Assembly (NCBI RefSeq): GCF_002002725.1
Contig: NZ_MUNW01000062.1
Span: 434,001 to 498,000, forward strand
DNA: 64,000 nt
Source of the DNA: Sinorhizobium sp. A49
Lineage (GTDB): Bacteria > Pseudomonadota > Alphaproteobacteria > Rhizobiales > Rhizobiaceae
Direction of reading: 5' to 3'
Below, piece by piece: positions 18,632-27,392 of the stretch (position 1 is its first letter; each line of letters begins with the position of its first letter). The notes beneath the pieces were generated by a model, which was not told the DNA's origin, made no database searches, and worked only from the letters and a program-made list of their open reading frames with translations. Position numbers and translations under genes: made by a program.

Positions 18632-19630
18632 ATGAAGAAACTCCTCGCTTCCACCATCCTCGCCGCGGGGCTGTATGCCTTGGCGGGTTCCGCGCAAGCC
18701 GCCGAATGCGGAGACGTCAGCATTGCCGAGATGAACTGGGCGTCTGCGGGCGTTGCCGCCCACGTGGACAAGTTCATTCTCGAAAACGGCTATGGCTGCA
18801 CCGTGACGCTGGTCACCGGCGACACCATGCCGACCTTTGCCTCCATGAACGAAAAGGCCCAGCCGGACATGGCGCCGGAACTGTGGGTCAATGCCGTTCG
18901 CACACCGCTCGACGCGGCCATCAAGGAAGGCCGGCTGATCGAAGCAGCCAAGATCCTGAGCGAAGGCGGCGTCGAAGGCTGGTGGATCCCGAAATTCCTC
19001 GCCGATGCCAACCCCGACATCAAGACGGTGCAGGACGCGCTCAAGCACCCGGACCTGTTCCCGGCCCCGGAAGATCCGTCCAAGTCCGCCATTCACAATT
19101 GCCCGTCGGGCTGGAACTGCCAGGTTTCGACCGCCAATCTCTTCAAGGCGATCGATGCTGAAAAGGCCGGCTTCCAACTGATCGACACCGGCTCCGCCGC
19201 CGGTCTCGACGGTTCGATCGCCAACGCCTTCGCCAAGAAGACCGGCTGGCTCGGTTACTACTGGGCACCGACCGCCATCCTCGGCAAGTACGAGATGACC
19301 CGCCTCTCCTTCGGCGTCGATCACGACAAGAAGGAATGGGACGCCTGCTCGGCCGTTCCGGATTGCCCGGCCCCGAAGGTCAACTCCTACCCGGTCTCCG
19401 ACGTCTTCACGGTTGTGACCAAGTCCTTCGCCGACAAGGCCGGCGTCGCCATTGATTACGTCAAGGCGCGCAAGTGGGACAACGGCACGGTCAACAAGGT
19501 TCTTGCCTGGATGGATGAGAACCAGGGCACGAACGAGGATGCCGCGAAGCACTTCCTCGAAGAGTTCCCCGACATGTGGACCCAGTGGGTCGCGCCCGAC
19601 GTGGCCGAAAAGGTAAAGGCTGCGCTCTGA
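18632..19630 (+). CDS. Glycine betaine/proline-type ABC transporter substrate-binding protein (OpuAC/ProX family)
   Basis: The 332-residue protein starts at ATG 18632 behind GGGAGG and has a clear signal peptide (MKKLLASTILAAGLYALAGS, cleaved after AQA), so it is periplasmic. The body resembles the OpuAC quaternary-amine binding family, with tryptophan and tyrosine clusters such as MNWASAG, EGWWIPKF and GWLGYYWAPT that could make the aromatic box for a trimethylammonium group. Four or more cysteines (CGD, YGC, HNC, NC) are unusual and may form disulfides. It heads the importer with the permease and ATPase genes that follow. Glycine betaine, proline betaine or choline are all possible ligands. 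Confidence 0.88.
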   Translation: MKKLLASTILAAGLYALAGSAQAAECGDVSIAEMNWASAGVAAHVDKFILENGYGCTVTLVTGDTMPTFASMNEKAQPDMAPELWVNAVRTPLDAAIKEGRLIEAAKILSEGGVEGWWIPKFLADANPDIKTVQDALKHPDLFPAPEDPSKSAIHNCPSGWNCQVSTANLFKAIDAEKAGFQLIDTGSAAGLDGSIANAFAKKTGWLGYYWAPTAILGKYEMTRLSFGVDHDKKEWDACSAVPDCPAPKVNSYPVSDVFTVVTKSFADKAGVAIDYVKARKWDNGTVNKVLAWMDENQGTNEDAAKHFLEEFPDMWTQWVAPDVAEKVKAAL

Positions 19631-19643
19631 TTTCGGCTGATAT

Positions 19644-19676
19644 TGCAGGCGCCCGCATGAAAAGCGGCCGCCTGCA
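19644..19676 (+). promoter_or_regulatory. Intercistronic stem-loop after the binding-protein gene
   Basis: TGCAGGCG (19644-19651) pairs with CGCCTGCA (19669-19676) just after the stop of the binding-protein gene, with further GC pairs inside. No U run follows. Such stems often stabilise the 5' message and let the binding protein be made in excess over the membrane components. Confidence 0.5.
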
Positions 19677-19904
19677 TCGGCGCCTTCGCCATCAGGCAAG
19701 GGAACCGGTAGGGCGGTCGTTGCTCCTGACGACGAACGGGGGCCATTCGCGTCGCATTCAGTAAAGCGGGCGTCACGTTCCGCTGTCACATTCCTCACGC
19801 CGGGACCCGAAGAGGTCACTAGCTAAGTCTGCGCAAGGATCGGCAACGACCGATCCGAAGACGCAGTCGGCGTCATAAGACTTCCGGCCAAGAAGGGGAA
19901 AAAT

Positions 19905-20816
19905 ATGGCATCCATCTGCAGTGTCTTGCCAGCGTTGCTCTGCAAGTTCCCTGCCATTGACGACGGAACGATCCGGCTCGCGCGCAAGACCATCGACGAT
20001 GGTTTCAAAGGTTTCGTTCGCTCCTATGGCGACGCCATCGATACGGTTGTGCAACCGCTTCAATGGTTCTTGAACTATCTCGAAGGCGCGTTCGTGGCGT
20101 CGCCCTGGATCCTCGTGCTGATCGTCATGGTGGGTGTGGTCTACTACGGCAGCCGCAACGTTAACATCACCATCGGCACGGCGCTGTCGATGATCGCCAT
20201 CGGCCTCGTCGGCCTGTGGAACGACACGATGATCACGCTGGCGATGGTCACCGTCTGTACGCTGATCTCGATCCTGATCGGCATTCCGATCGGCATCCTG
20301 ATGGCGCGCTCCGATCGGGTGCAGTCGGTCGTCAATCCGGTGCTCGACGTGATGCAGACGATGCCGAGCTTCGTCTACCTCATCCCGGTGGTCATGATTT
20401 TCGGCATCGGCAAGGTTCCTGGCCTGATCGCCGTCGTCATCTACGCCGTGCCGCCGATGATCCGTCTTACCAATCTCGGCATCCGCCTCGTCGACCAGGA
20501 AGTGCTGGAAGCCGCCGACGCCTTCGGCTCGTCTGCCTGGCAGAAGCTCAAGAACGTGCAGATGCCGCTGGCGCTGCCCACCATCATGGCCGGCATCAAC
20601 CAGACCATCATGATGTCGCTGGCCATGGTCGTCGTCGCATCGATGATCGGCGTCGGTGGCCTCGGCAAGAACGTGCTGCAGGCGATCGCCAACCAGTTTT
20701 TCACCGTCGGTTTCCTCAACGGTTTCGCCCTTGTCGGTATCGCCATCATTTTTGACCGTACCAGCCAGGCCTTCGGCAGGCGGCTGCAGAAGCATTCGGA
20801 GGTTATCCATGGCTAG
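19905..20816 (+). CDS. Glycine betaine/proline-type ABC transporter permease (OpuAB/ProW family)
   Basis: A 303-residue integral membrane protein with about six or seven helices. The central region has the binding-protein-dependent permease motif: PPMIRLTNLGIRLVDQEVLE, then EAADAFGSSAWQKLKNVQMP, the EAA loop that contacts the ATPase. The N-terminal region with a long amphipathic stretch before the first helix is typical of ProW/OpuAB. It overlaps the ATPase gene by eight bases, indicating translational coupling. Confidence 0.92.
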   Translation: MASICSVLPALLCKFPAIDDGTIRLARKTIDDGFKGFVRSYGDAIDTVVQPLQWFLNYLEGAFVASPWILVLIVMVGVVYYGSRNVNITIGTALSMIAIGLVGLWNDTMITLAMVTVCTLISILIGIPIGILMARSDRVQSVVNPVLDVMQTMPSFVYLIPVVMIFGIGKVPGLIAVVIYAVPPMIRLTNLGIRLVDQEVLEAADAFGSSAWQKLKNVQMPLALPTIMAGINQTIMMSLAMVVVASMIGVGGLGKNVLQAIANQFFTVGFLNGFALVGIAIIFDRTSQAFGRRLQKHSEVIHG

Positions 20817-21855
20817 TCACGCGATCGAGGTGAAGAACCTCTACAAGATCTTCGGCCCCCGCGGCGGCGACTATGTCGACGCTGTCAAGCGTGGCCTCGG
20901 CAAGGCCGAACTCAACGAGAAACACGGCCACGTGCTCGGCCTGCAGGACATCAACATCTCGATGCCGGCCGGCGGCGTGATGGTGGTCATGGGGCTTTCG
21001 GGCTCCGGCAAGTCGACGCTGATCCGTCACATCAACCGGCTGATCGACCCGACCGCGGGCGAAGTGCTCTATGACGGCGTCGACGTCTGCAAGATGAGTG
21101 ACAACGACCTGCGCGAATTTCGCCGCCACAAGACGGCGATGGTGTTCCAGAAATTCGCGCTGCTGCCGCACCGGACGGTTCTGGACAACACCGTCTATGG
21201 CCTGGAAATCCAGGGCGTCGGCAAGGCGGAAAGCGAAAAGCGCGCGCGCGGCTGGATCGACCGCGTCGGCCTCCAGGGTTTCGAGAACCACTACCCCAAC
21301 CAGCTGTCCGGCGGCATGCAACAGCGCGTCGGCCTCGCCCGGGCGCTGACCAACGATGCCGACATCCTGCTGATGGACGAAGCTTATTCCGCACTCGATC
21401 CGCTGATCCGCGTCGACATGCAGACCGTGCTTCTCGACCTGCAGAAGGAGCTGAAGAAGACCGTCGTCTTCATCACCCACGACCTCGATGAGGCGCTCCG
21501 GCTCGGCGACAAGATCGCCATCCTGCGCGATGGCCGCGTCGTGCAGCAGGGAACGGGCCAGCAGATCGTGCTGTCGCCGGCCGACGATTACATCACCGCC
21601 TTCGTCAAGGAAGTGAACCGCGGCCGCGTCATCAATGTCGAGACGATCATGCGGCCGCTTTCCGGCAATCCGGAAGGTATGCCGCTGGCGATGGGCATGG
21701 TGCTGGAATCGGCGGCACGCGCCATGACCGGCGCCCACGTCAATGCCGCCCATGTGGTCGACGAGAACGGCCGCCCGATCGGCGCGCTCGACCTGCCGAC
21801 GATCATCTCGGCGATGGTGACGCCCACCAGCCACGAGGACAAGCGGGCCGCCTAA
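20809..21855 (+). CDS. Glycine betaine/proline-type ABC transporter ATP-binding protein (OpuAA/ProV family)
   Basis: The 348-residue protein starts at ATG 20809 (preceded by GGAGG) within the end of the permease gene. It has Walker A GLSGSGKST (62-70), the signature LSGGMQQRVGLARAL, Walker B ILLMDEAYSALDP and the H-loop FITHDLDEA. After residue about 265 a short tail with HVVDENGRPIG replaces the longer tandem CBS region seen in osmosensing ProV/OpuA proteins. The early residues KNLYKIFGPRGG match the ProV family. It completes the importer. Confidence 0.93.
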   Translation: MASHAIEVKNLYKIFGPRGGDYVDAVKRGLGKAELNEKHGHVLGLQDINISMPAGGVMVVMGLSGSGKSTLIRHINRLIDPTAGEVLYDGVDVCKMSDNDLREFRRHKTAMVFQKFALLPHRTVLDNTVYGLEIQGVGKAESEKRARGWIDRVGLQGFENHYPNQLSGGMQQRVGLARALTNDADILLMDEAYSALDPLIRVDMQTVLLDLQKELKKTVVFITHDLDEALRLGDKIAILRDGRVVQQGTGQQIVLSPADDYITAFVKEVNRGRVINVETIMRPLSGNPEGMPLAMGMVLESAARAMTGAHVNAAHVVDENGRPIGALDLPTIISAMVTPTSHEDKRAA

Positions 21856-21856
21856 A

Positions 21857-21960
21857 GCATGTCGCGCAAAAGTGTGCTGCGGTTTTGCGATCACGACATG
21901 CATAAAAACAAGAACTTAAAGCGCGGCAAGCGAATCTGAAAGATCGCGACGCGCCTTAAG
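21857..21960 (+). repeat. RIME1-type palindromic repeat
   Basis: Directly after the ATPase stop the sequence runs AGCATGTCGCGCAAAAGTGT and CTGCGGTTTTGCG, then ATGCATAAAAACAAGAACTT and AAGCGCGGC...GCGACGCGCCTTAAG. This two-hairpin layout is what I know as the rhizobial RIME1 intergenic element. It may act as a transcript 3' end for the transporter operon. Confidence 0.75.
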
Positions 21961-22137
21961 GCAAGTCCACAATCGAGATCATGGGCGCCCGGCATTTTTT
22001 CCGAAAGGAAGTTGCTGGCGCGTCCATCTTGTTTCTGCTCACGGCTCGGGCGGGCATTCGCCGCAGGACGTTCCTACCTGTCACCGCGAGGCCGATGTCA
22101 GCCTCGCGTCGATAGAAAGCCGCCGTGTCGCTGGCGC

Positions 22138-23004
22138 TCAGTTGGTCTTCGTCGTTTCGGCTGCGGCCGGCTCGACGGTGCTTGCGGACGAAAGCGAATC
22201 GCTCTTGGCGGGGAAATACTTGTCGAGCAGGCCCATCATCTGGTTGTCGCGCTTCTCAGCGGTCTCGCCGCCCATGACGACGCCGACGAGGCGCTTGCCG
22301 TCACGGGTTGCCGAGGTGACCAGGTTATAGCCCGATGCCGTGGTGTAGCCGGTCTTGATACCGTCAGCGCCGGCGTAGCGGTTCATCACACCGTTGTGTC
22401 CGCGAAGCTTCATGCCGCGGAATTCGATCCGGCGGTTGGAAAACAGGGCAAACTCTTCCGGGAAATCACGCATCAGGGCGATGCCGAGCGTCGCCATGTC
22501 GCGCGCGGTCGTCACCTGCTCCGGATCGGGCAAGCCATTGGCGTTCTTGAATACGGTGCGGGTCATGCCGAGCTGGTGTGCCTTCTCGGTCATCACCTTG
22601 GCAAAACCTGTCTCCGTCCCGGCAAGTTGCTCGCCGATGGCGACGGAAGCATCATTGGCCGACAGCACGATCATGCCCATCACGGCTTCGCGCACGGACA
22701 CGGTGCGCCCGACGCCGACCGCCAGCTTGAACGGCTCCTTGTTGTTGGCATTTTCCGACATCGTCAGCCGCTGGTCCCAGGTCAGCCTGCCGTCGCGAAG
22801 GGCTTCGAACGCCAGATAGATCGTCATCATCTTGGTCAGGGACGCGGGGTAGTTCAGTTCATCGGCATTTTCGGCCTCAAGGACCGCGCCTGTCTGCGCG
22901 TCGAGAACGAAATGGGCCTTTCCGGCGAAAGCAGAGGACGCACCGCCGAGCAGCAGACCGAGTGAAACCGCGGTCGACGCGAGTGTCCGGAGTGTAAAAT
23001 GCAT
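22138..23004 (-). CDS. D-alanyl-D-alanine carboxypeptidase (DacC/DacF type)
   Basis: A 288-residue periplasmic penicillin-binding protein that trims the terminal D-alanine of peptidoglycan stem peptides. It has a signal peptide ending near AFA at residue 27, and the three active-site motifs of serine peptidase family S11: S55-L-T-K58 in YPASLTKMM, SAND (around residue 110) and KTGYTTASG (around 215). The C-terminal membrane-anchor domain of classic PBP5 is missing, so this is the short form common in rhizobia. It is a single-gene unit facing the transporter repeat. Confidence 0.92.
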   Translation of the reverse strand: MHFTLRTLASTAVSLGLLLGGASSAFAGKAHFVLDAQTGAVLEAENADELNYPASLTKMMTIYLAFEALRDGRLTWDQRLTMSENANNKEPFKLAVGVGRTVSVREAVMGMIVLSANDASVAIGEQLAGTETGFAKVMTEKAHQLGMTRTVFKNANGLPDPEQVTTARDMATLGIALMRDFPEEFALFSNRRIEFRGMKLRGHNGVMNRYAGADGIKTGYTTASGYNLVTSATRDGKRLVGVVMGGETAEKRDNQMMGLLDKYFPAKSDSLSSASTVEPAAAETTKTN

Positions 23005-23205
23005 GATGTTCTTCTCGTTTGAGGCTATCGATCAGCGCGCGAGATCCGCGGGCAGGCTGGCGACTACATAAGTGCGCCCTTTTACAGTGATCGCCAGCAG
23101 GCCGCAATCGCCTGTAGGCTGCGGCCTTTCGTCGTGAACCCCCGCCCAGATTCGGCCATAATGGCTTCGCTCGACGACGGCGTTCCTCCTCGGGGTCGAC
23201 CCTTC

Positions 23206-24321
23206 CTAACCGTTGCGCGGCGCGACCGCCCTTGCCCCGAAAGGCCAGCCGGACAGAAAGGGTTTCTCGACGAAACGATAGGTCAGATACGAGGCGACGA
23301 GCACGGCGGCCGTTGCAGCGAGGGTCACCAGCGTGGCGAAACCCTGACCGAGCGCCAGCACCGTGTCGCCATCGGCAGCCACATGGGTCGGCACCTTCAG
23401 GCCGAAGCGCAAAACCTGCGTCACCACCCAACCGACAATCGAATGGGTCAGGTAGACGCTGTAGCTGACGGTGCCGAGCCATACGAAGAACGGCCACTCG
23501 AGAAAGCGGCGCAGGGACGTACCGTCCTGCAGGTTCGCGACGGCCACGATCGTCAGCGCGAAAAGAGCTGGCAAAAGAATCTCGGCCTGAGTACCGCCGA
23601 GACCCCAGATTGCCAGGACGACGAGCGCCAGCGTGCCGGCCGCCATTGGCGTGGCCGCCTTTCGGGGAATCCGGACGTGGAGCGAAGCGGCCCATGCCCC
23701 CAGGAAAAAGGAAAATATGCAGCGGACGATCGCAAAGACCGGATCGGTCTCAAGCCGCCCTCCCTCCAGGACCAGCAGGACGATGGCCGCCCCAGCCGCC
23801 AGAACAAGGCACCAGCGCATTTCCAGCCGCAGAAGCCCCATGGTCAAGGCGAAGATCAGATAGGTCCAGAACTCTACGGAGATGGACCAGCTCGGAATGT
23901 TGAACGACAGTTCGTTCAGAACCACGCCCTGCAGCAGGAAGAGATTGGCCAGGAAGGCCTTTGCGTCCGACACGACGAAGGCGGGGCTGTTGGAAACGAT
24001 GCCGGTCCTCTGTTCGAAGATGTATTTGAGGCATTCGATGCCAAGGAAGATCAGAAGGGTGAACAGATGGAGCGGATAGAGCCGCCAGAATCGTCGGCGC
24101 TGGAAGCTTGCAACGTCCGCAGGCGTCGATAATCGGTTGGCGTAATTGAGAGCAATGACGAAACCGCTGAGCACGAAGAAGAAATCGACCATCAGGTAGC
24201 CGTGCCGGATGAAGGCGTTTTCACTCAGCAAACTACCGTAGCGGAAATGGTGCAGGGCAACGGCAAGCGCTGCAAACCCCCGCAAGGATTCCAGCGCCAG
24301 AAGCTTGGGTTTCTTCGCCAT
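23206..24321 (-). CDS. Acyltransferase family 3 (OafA/ExoZ-like) membrane protein
   Basis: A 371-residue polytopic protein, with about ten membrane helices. It starts at ATG 24321 so that ALESLRGFAALAVALHHFRY comes first, the typical opening of acyltransferase-3 proteins in which the His is catalytic. LMVDFFFVLSGFVIALNY follows, also diagnostic. These enzymes O-acetylate surface polysaccharides or other sugars. The neighbour on the other strand is an O-antigen ligase-like gene, which makes a polysaccharide substrate likely. The open frame extends 69 codons upstream without family sequence. Confidence 0.9.
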   Translation of the reverse strand: MAKKPKLLALESLRGFAALAVALHHFRYGSLLSENAFIRHGYLMVDFFFVLSGFVIALNYANRLSTPADVASFQRRRFWRLYPLHLFTLLIFLGIECLKYIFEQRTGIVSNSPAFVVSDAKAFLANLFLLQGVVLNELSFNIPSWSISVEFWTYLIFALTMGLLRLEMRWCLVLAAGAAIVLLVLEGGRLETDPVFAIVRCIFSFFLGAWAASLHVRIPRKAATPMAAGTLALVVLAIWGLGGTQAEILLPALFALTIVAVANLQDGTSLRRFLEWPFFVWLGTVSYSVYLTHSIVGWVVTQVLRFGLKVPTHVAADGDTVLALGQGFATLVTLAATAAVLVASYLTYRFVEKPFLSGWPFGARAVAPRNG

Positions 24322-24697
24322 TGGGGAGAATGCTCCATCCCAGACGGCTAACGCCGCCGTTTCATCTCGTTGCGCCGGAAATTTGGATTTTCTGCTTCGA
24401 AGGAGGCAGGCTTCGCAAGGACAGTCCTGCCGCAGTTTTGCCCGGGAAGGCTTAAAATCCGGTAATTGGGGCGTCGCAAGGCGCCAGGCGGCATCCGGCC
24501 TTGCTTGGCGCGGCATCGTCGAGGACATCTTGCGCGATGTCGCCGGGGCTCATCGAGGTCGCGTTTCATTCGAGCTTAACCGAATTGTTCCATATTCCAG
24601 CGCAGGTCCCAGCCCGCGCCATGGCAGCAGACAGGGGCCGCGATACAGGAGGCGGCGCCATGTCGGCGATGCCCTGCCCCAACACTTTCGGCGCCTC
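24322..24697. other. Divergent intergenic region
   Basis: About 375 bp between the divergent acyltransferase and ligase-like genes. Frames from both genes stay open across it, but the translations are arginine-rich and unlike either family. I see promoters as the only likely content and no RNA or repeat structure. Confidence 0.4.
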
Positions 24698-26047
24698 ATG
24701 CAACGACCTTCCGCCACCGCAGACTTTCCGACAGGCCGGCATCAAATACCGGCGCCGGCAAGCTACGACGCCGGACTGGCGCAACTGACCCGGCATCTGG
24801 CTTCGCTTCTGTCCGGCCTCGGGCTCTTTCTGATGGTCTTCACGCTCATGCCCTTTCAGGGCGCGATGGAGACCGATCCGAATGCGGCCAACGACGGCAA
24901 CATCATCAATCAGGTCGGCTACATCGTGCTCGGCGCGGTCTACCTGTTCGCGATGCTACTGGTGGTCGACAAACGGGTGCTGGCGCGGCTTGTCTCTCCT
25001 GCCTGGGTGGCGATCTTCGCCATCGCTTACTTCTCCTGCCTGCAGTCCTACGATCCGGCAGCCTCTGCCCGCGGGCTGACGCTCAGCCTCGTGGCGATGA
25101 TCATGGTGGCGGGTGTGCTGGTGCTGCCGCGCAGCGAAGAGGATTTCGTTCACGCGGGCGCAAATGCCATCCTGCTCCTTGTTCTAATCGACTATGCGGC
25201 GCTCATCGTGGCGCCGAACCTCGCAATTCACTCGGCCGCCGGCGGCGAACCCTGGCATGCCGGCTTCTGGCGCGGACATCTGCTGCACAAGAACGTCTCG
25301 GCGCCCGTCTTTTCCATCCTGTGCATGTTCGGCATCTATTGCCTGCGCGCCGGCGCCCCGCTTCGCGGCTGGGCCATCACCCTGCTCTCCATCAATTTCG
25401 TGCTTCACACCGGCTCGAAAACGACCATCGGCTTCCTGCCGATCGCGATTGCGCTGGTGCTTGCCGGGCGCGCCCTTCGCAGCCCGGGCCTGATGATCGT
25501 CGCTCACCTCGTCATGTCGGTGCTGGTCTTCGGGCTGACCCTCGGCACCATCTATTCCGACGCCCTGCTTTCGGCGACCAAGGCGATCATCGACGACGCC
25601 ACCTTCACCGGCCGCGACGACATCTGGAAGTTCGCCAGCGACAGCATCGCCGAACATCCGTGGTTCGGCCAGGGCTACTCCAGCTTCTGGCTCTCGCCTG
25701 TCATCATGGGGCTCGAGGCGAATTTCGAAGCGAACTGGGACGTGCGCGGCATCGTCGCCGGCCACAACAGCTACCTCGACGCGGCGTTGACATTCGGTCT
25801 GCCTGGCGGCATCGCGATCAGCCTGCTTCTCTTCGTCAAACCGCTCTTCGACTATATCCGCGCTTCGCGCCGCCCGGAGGGACGCGCCTTTGCCGACTTC
25901 TGCGTCATGGTCGTGATCTTCATGACCTACAACGCCATGCTCGAAAGCTTCTTCCTCAACCGCGCCGACCCGATGTGGCTGCTGACGGCGCTCGCCATCT
26001 TCGGCCTCGGGCTTGCCGGGCGCATGGGGCTCCGCCGCCAACAATAG
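24698..26047 (+). CDS. O-antigen ligase/polymerase-like (Wzy_C, ExoQ-like) membrane protein
   Basis: A 449-residue protein with about eleven membrane helices. The start at ATG 24698 is chosen because upstream sequence in the same frame is not hydrophobic or conserved. The large loop in the second half has FTGRDDIWKFASDSIAEHPWF..GYSSFW and later AGHNSYLDAALTFGLPG; the G.....W pattern and the HNSYLD motif are the conserved Wzy_C features of ligases and polysaccharide polymerases. It probably joins or extends a surface polysaccharide at the outer face of the inner membrane. Confidence 0.87.
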   Translation: MQRPSATADFPTGRHQIPAPASYDAGLAQLTRHLASLLSGLGLFLMVFTLMPFQGAMETDPNAANDGNIINQVGYIVLGAVYLFAMLLVVDKRVLARLVSPAWVAIFAIAYFSCLQSYDPAASARGLTLSLVAMIMVAGVLVLPRSEEDFVHAGANAILLLVLIDYAALIVAPNLAIHSAAGGEPWHAGFWRGHLLHKNVSAPVFSILCMFGIYCLRAGAPLRGWAITLLSINFVLHTGSKTTIGFLPIAIALVLAGRALRSPGLMIVAHLVMSVLVFGLTLGTIYSDALLSATKAIIDDATFTGRDDIWKFASDSIAEHPWFGQGYSSFWLSPVIMGLEANFEANWDVRGIVAGHNSYLDAALTFGLPGGIAISLLLFVKPLFDYIRASRRPEGRAFADFCVMVVIFMTYNAMLESFFLNRADPMWLLTALAIFGLGLAGRMGLRRQQ

Positions 26048-26080
26048 TCACCGGTCGGTCGCACGGATGCTTGCAAAGAC

Positions 26081-26096
26081 ATAAAGATATCTTTAT
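26081..26096. promoter_or_regulatory. Perfect 16-bp palindrome, candidate operator of the BHMT-like gene
   Basis: ATAAAGATATCTTTAT is its own reverse complement and lies 35 bp before the ATG of the methyltransferase gene. AT-rich perfect palindromes of this kind fit an ArsR-type repressor of methionine metabolism (SahR/SamR-like), but that regulator assignment is my inference from the position and the shape of the site. Confidence 0.6.
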
Positions 26097-26130
26097 ATCT
26101 CATTGCATTCATTCTAGCCGGGAAAAACCG

Positions 26131-27147
26131 ATGACCCTTGCCGCCAATGTTCTGTCTGATCTCATCGCCGAAAAGGGCGTTCTTCTTGCCGATGGCGCCA
26201 CCGGAACCTCGCTGTTTGCGATGGGCCTCGAAGCCGGCGAAGCACCGGAGATCTGGAACGAGACCCGGCCGGAGAACATCACCAAGCTGCATCAGGACTT
26301 CGTCGATGCCGGCGCCGACATCATCCTCACCAATTCCTTCGGCGGCACCCGCCACCGCCTGAAGCTGCACCACGCCCAGGATCGTGTCCACGACCTCAAC
26401 AGGCGCGCAGCCCAAATCGCCCGCGCCGTAGCCGACAAGGCGCCGCGCAAGGTCATCACCGCAGGCTCGGTCGGCCCGACCGGCGAACTGCTGATCCCGC
26501 TCGGCGCGCTGTCCTACGAGGATGCGGTTTCGGCATTCGTCGAGCAGATCGAAGGCCTGAAGGCCGGTGGCGCCGAAGTCGCCTGGATCGAGACCATGTC
26601 CTCGCCGGACGAGATCCGCGCCGCCGCAGAAGCTGCCGCCAAGGTCGGCCTGCCCTATGTTTATACCGGCTCGTTCGACACCGCCGGCAAGACCATGATG
26701 GGTCTGCATCCGAAGGATATCCACGACGTCGCCAAGGATCTCGGCGATGGCCCGGTCGCCGTCGGCGCCAATTGCGGCGTCGGCGCCTCCGACATCCTCT
26801 CCTCGCTGCTCGACATGACCGCGGCAAAGCCCGAGGCGACCGTGATCGTCAAGGGCAATTGCGGCATTCCGGAATTCCGTGGTTCCGAGATCCATTACTC
26901 CGGCACACCGCCGCTGATGGCGGAATATGCGCGGCTGGCAGCCGACGCCGGCGCCAAGATCATCGGCGGTTGCTGCGGCACCACCTGCGACCACCTCGCC
27001 GCCATGCGGGTCGCCCTCGACGAGCATTCGCTACGCGAACGCCCGTCGCTCGACGTGATCATCGAAAGGATCGGTCCGTTGCGTAACAAGACCGCCAATG
27101 AAGGCCCATCGGCACCGGCCCGCGAGCGCCGCAGCCGCCGCGGCTGA
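26131..27147 (+). CDS. bmt: Betaine-homocysteine methyltransferase-like protein (Bmt)
   Basis: The 338-residue product belongs to the zinc-dependent homocysteine methyltransferase family. It begins with LADGATGTSLFAMG (residues 17-30), has LTNSFGGTRHRL, and ends with the zinc ligands: Cys in GANCGVG (about 212) and the Cys pair in GGCCGTT (about 277). Such enzymes move a methyl group from glycine betaine, or another methyl donor, to homocysteine to make methionine. The 338-residue length fits the rhizobial betaine-dependent form rather than full MetH. The C-terminus is arginine-rich. The palindrome at 26081-26096 and the betaine importer 4 kb upstream support the betaine role. Confidence 0.85.
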   Translation: MTLAANVLSDLIAEKGVLLADGATGTSLFAMGLEAGEAPEIWNETRPENITKLHQDFVDAGADIILTNSFGGTRHRLKLHHAQDRVHDLNRRAAQIARAVADKAPRKVITAGSVGPTGELLIPLGALSYEDAVSAFVEQIEGLKAGGAEVAWIETMSSPDEIRAAAEAAAKVGLPYVYTGSFDTAGKTMMGLHPKDIHDVAKDLGDGPVAVGANCGVGASDILSSLLDMTAAKPEATVIVKGNCGIPEFRGSEIHYSGTPPLMAEYARLAADAGAKIIGGCCGTTCDHLAAMRVALDEHSLRERPSLDVIIERIGPLRNKTANEGPSAPARERRSRRG

Positions 27148-27173
27148 GAAGGCCTCCGATCGGACAGAAAAAG

Positions 27174-27204
27174 CGCTCCGGCATCATCCGATCCGGAGCG
27201 TTTT
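27174..27204. terminator. Bidirectional intrinsic terminator
   Basis: CGCTCCGG (27174-27181) pairs perfectly with CCGGAGCG (27193-27200). TTTT follows on the plus strand and the plus-strand AAAA before the stem gives a U run for the opposite transcript, so it can serve both the BHMT-like gene and the convergent aminotransferase unit. Confidence 0.8.
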
Positions 27205-27255
27205 CATTTTCGGTGTTCTGACCCAACACGCGCAGGCGCTTGCTCCAAAGCAAGG

Positions 27256-27354
27256 TCAGTCGGCGCCGTCGCAGGTGATGCAATATCGGCGGGTCGGGAT
27301 TGGCACCTCGCGCTCGGACACCTCGCCATCTTCAGCGGCACCGACAAAGGTCAT
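27256..27354 (-). CDS. Possible small ORF downstream of the aminotransferase
   Basis: An ATG at 27354 opens a 32-residue frame that begins MTFVGAAEDGEVSE and ends with RRYCITCDGAD, including a CxxC pair. The frame may begin further upstream with a non-ATG start. I do not recognise it and it has no strong ribosome binding site, so it could be spurious. Confidence 0.25.
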   Translation of the reverse strand: MTFVGAAEDGEVSEREVPIPTRRYCITCDGAD

Positions 27355-27392
27355 GTCGCTGTGCTGTCGATGCCCGACGGCGCCCGCGAAAA

